A stretch of 6,638 bases of DNA from DAOUFU01 sp034429275 (lineage in GTDB: Bacteria > Chloroflexota > Anaerolineae > Aggregatilineales > Aggregatilineaceae): NCBI GenBank assembly GCA_034429275.1, contig DAOUFU010000192.1, forward strand, positions 1 to 6,638, in the 5' to 3' direction. The number at the start of each line of letters is the position of its first letter. The stretch's first letter is position 1. The notes beneath the pieces are model-generated. The model had not been told where the DNA came from. It was given only the letters and a program-made list of their open reading frames with translations, and searched no databases. This document shows, one piece after another, positions 5,680 through 6,638 of the stretch. Made by a program: the position numbers and the translations under genes.

Positions 5680-6638
5680 TCAGGGGATGCTCCACACCAG
5701 GGCGGTGCCGTCGCCGCCGGACGAGGCCAGCATCCGGCCATCGGGACTGAAGGCAATCGAGGTCACCGGGGCGGTGTGCGCTTCGAGCGTGCGGAGCGGC
5801 TGGCCGGTGGCTGCATCCCATAGCTGGATGGCGAAACCATTCACATAAACACTCGATGCGATCAGTCTGCCGTCTGGGCTGAAGGTGACGGCGTTGTGCC
5901 ACACCGATTGGGTGAAGTCCGCCGGAAGGGGTGGCCCTTCGAGGGTCATCTTCAGGCTGCCGCTGGCCACGTCGAACACCTGCACAGTGAAGGGCCTTTT
6001 ACTGGCGGCCAGGCTTTTTCCATCCGGGCTGAAGGCCAGGCTTATGACCTGGGCAGCGCTGGCTTTCATGGCGCGCTTGAGCTTACCGGTGGAAACGTCC
6101 CACAACTGGACCTCACCCTTGAGTCCGCCAGTGGCCAGCAGTGTGCCATCCGGGCTGAAGGCCACTGATAGGATGTGAACGGGGTCGCCTTCGAGAATGG
6201 GCAGAAGCTCGCCGGAGGGCAGGTTCCACATGCGTACCCACTGGGCGCAGGCCGCCATGCGTGATCCATCGGAGCTGAAAGCAATATCCTCTACCGGGGT
6301 ATAGCGGAGCCGATCTTCGCGAAAAAACTGGTCGTTGTTCATGCCGGTGCTATCCCACAGCGCGACCACACCGTCATAATCGCCGGTGGCGAGGGCAGCT
6401 CCATCAGGAGTCCAAGCGAGCGAGAAATTCAGCCCGCGCGTGCCGACAAATCGCGGCGGGGCGGTGAAATCTGCCGAGGAATAAATATAGATTTTGGTGC
6501 CCGCGTCAACCGCCAGTTCGCGGCCATCGGGTGACCAGGTCAGAAGGCGGCCCCCGCCCGACATCACCGTGTCATCCGTCAGCCGGGCCAGCGGTGCTAT
6601 CTGGGCGACCTGGGTAGCGAAGGCAGCATCAGGGGTTG
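5680..6638 (-). CDS. WD40-repeat beta-propeller protein, N-terminus outside window
   Basis: The minus-strand frame ending at the TGA at 5680-5682 stays open to the right edge, giving 318 visible residues. A GTG at 6567 is not taken as the true start, because the same frame continues upstream as TPDAAFATQVAQIAPLARL. That stretch resembles the segment preceding the propeller in secreted bacterial WD40 proteins. Seven repeats can be counted. Numbered from the codon at 6567, the turn motif SPDG or a variant occurs at residues 12, 53, 98, 138, 180, 230 and 274. The strand-ending WD-type motif (LWDS, MWNL, LWDV, LWDA, VWSI and similar) occurs at about 28, 70, 113, 155, 197, 249 and 291. Seven blades make one closed propeller, which usually acts as a protein-binding scaffold. 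A signal peptide may lie further upstream; this cannot be seen. No catalytic domain is visible. There is no sign of a functional link to the cas genes. Confidence 0.88.
   Translation of the reverse strand, partial: TPDAAFATQVAQIAPLARLTDDTVMSGGGRLLTWSPDGRELAVDAGTKIYIYSSADFTAPPRFVGTRGLNFSLAWTPDGAALATGDYDGVVALWDSTGMNNDQFFREDRLRYTPVEDIAFSSDGSRMAACAQWVRMWNLPSGELLPILEGDPVHILSVAFSPDGTLLATGGLKGEVQLWDVSTGKLKRAMKASAAQVISLAFSPDGKSLAASKRPFTVQVFDVASGSLKMTLEGPPLPADFTQSVWHNAVTFSPDGRLIASSVYVNGFAIQLWDAATGQPLRTLEAHTAPVTSIAFSPDGRMLASSGGDGTALVWSIP

Noticed and set aside
5680..6638. WD40 protein as a novel CRISPR-associated component
   Set aside because: It is separated from the cas operon by an unrelated exporter and a terminator, is convergent with that exporter, and differs in base composition from the cas genes.

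Overview
The window looks like chromosomal DNA from a moderately GC-rich bacterium, possibly Chloroflexota. The evidence for that is weak: the style of the WD40 protein (repeated SPDG turns after a TPDAA leader-like stretch), the MFS_3-type exporter, and GTG/TTG start options. No rRNA, tRNA or other phylogenetic marker is present, so the lineage is an inference only.

Left part (1-3842, minus strand): the start of a type I-C CRISPR-Cas effector operon, read right to left as cas3 - cas5c - cas8c. cas3 (HD nuclease plus helicase) and cas5c (crRNA-processing Cas5) are complete. cas8c is cut by the left edge after about 295 codons. The genes are packed 4 to 17 bases apart, each with a purine-rich ribosome binding site, so they very likely share one transcript. 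The order matches the canonical type I-C operon, so cas7c, then cas4-cas1-cas2 and the array, would be expected beyond base 1. None of these is visible here. The intact HD, helicase and Cas5 catalytic residues argue that the visible part is functional.

Middle (3843-4310): an AT-richer intergenic region of about 470 bases between the divergent cas operon and exporter gene. It holds candidate back-to-back promoters and a few small hairpins. It has no convincing gene and no CRISPR repeats.

Right part: an MFS exporter of the MFS_3/EntS-like type on the plus strand (4311-5585), a strong hairpin terminator (5626-5656), and a convergent minus-strand gene for a seven-bladed WD40 beta-propeller. The last gene runs off the right edge, so its N-terminus is missing.

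The cas genes look less GC-rich than the exporter and WD40 genes, which fits a laterally acquired defence module beside housekeeping or accessory genes. I found no evidence of a new system. The best leads are the cas3 start codon, the divergent promoter region with possible alternative hairpins, and whatever lies beyond the left edge.
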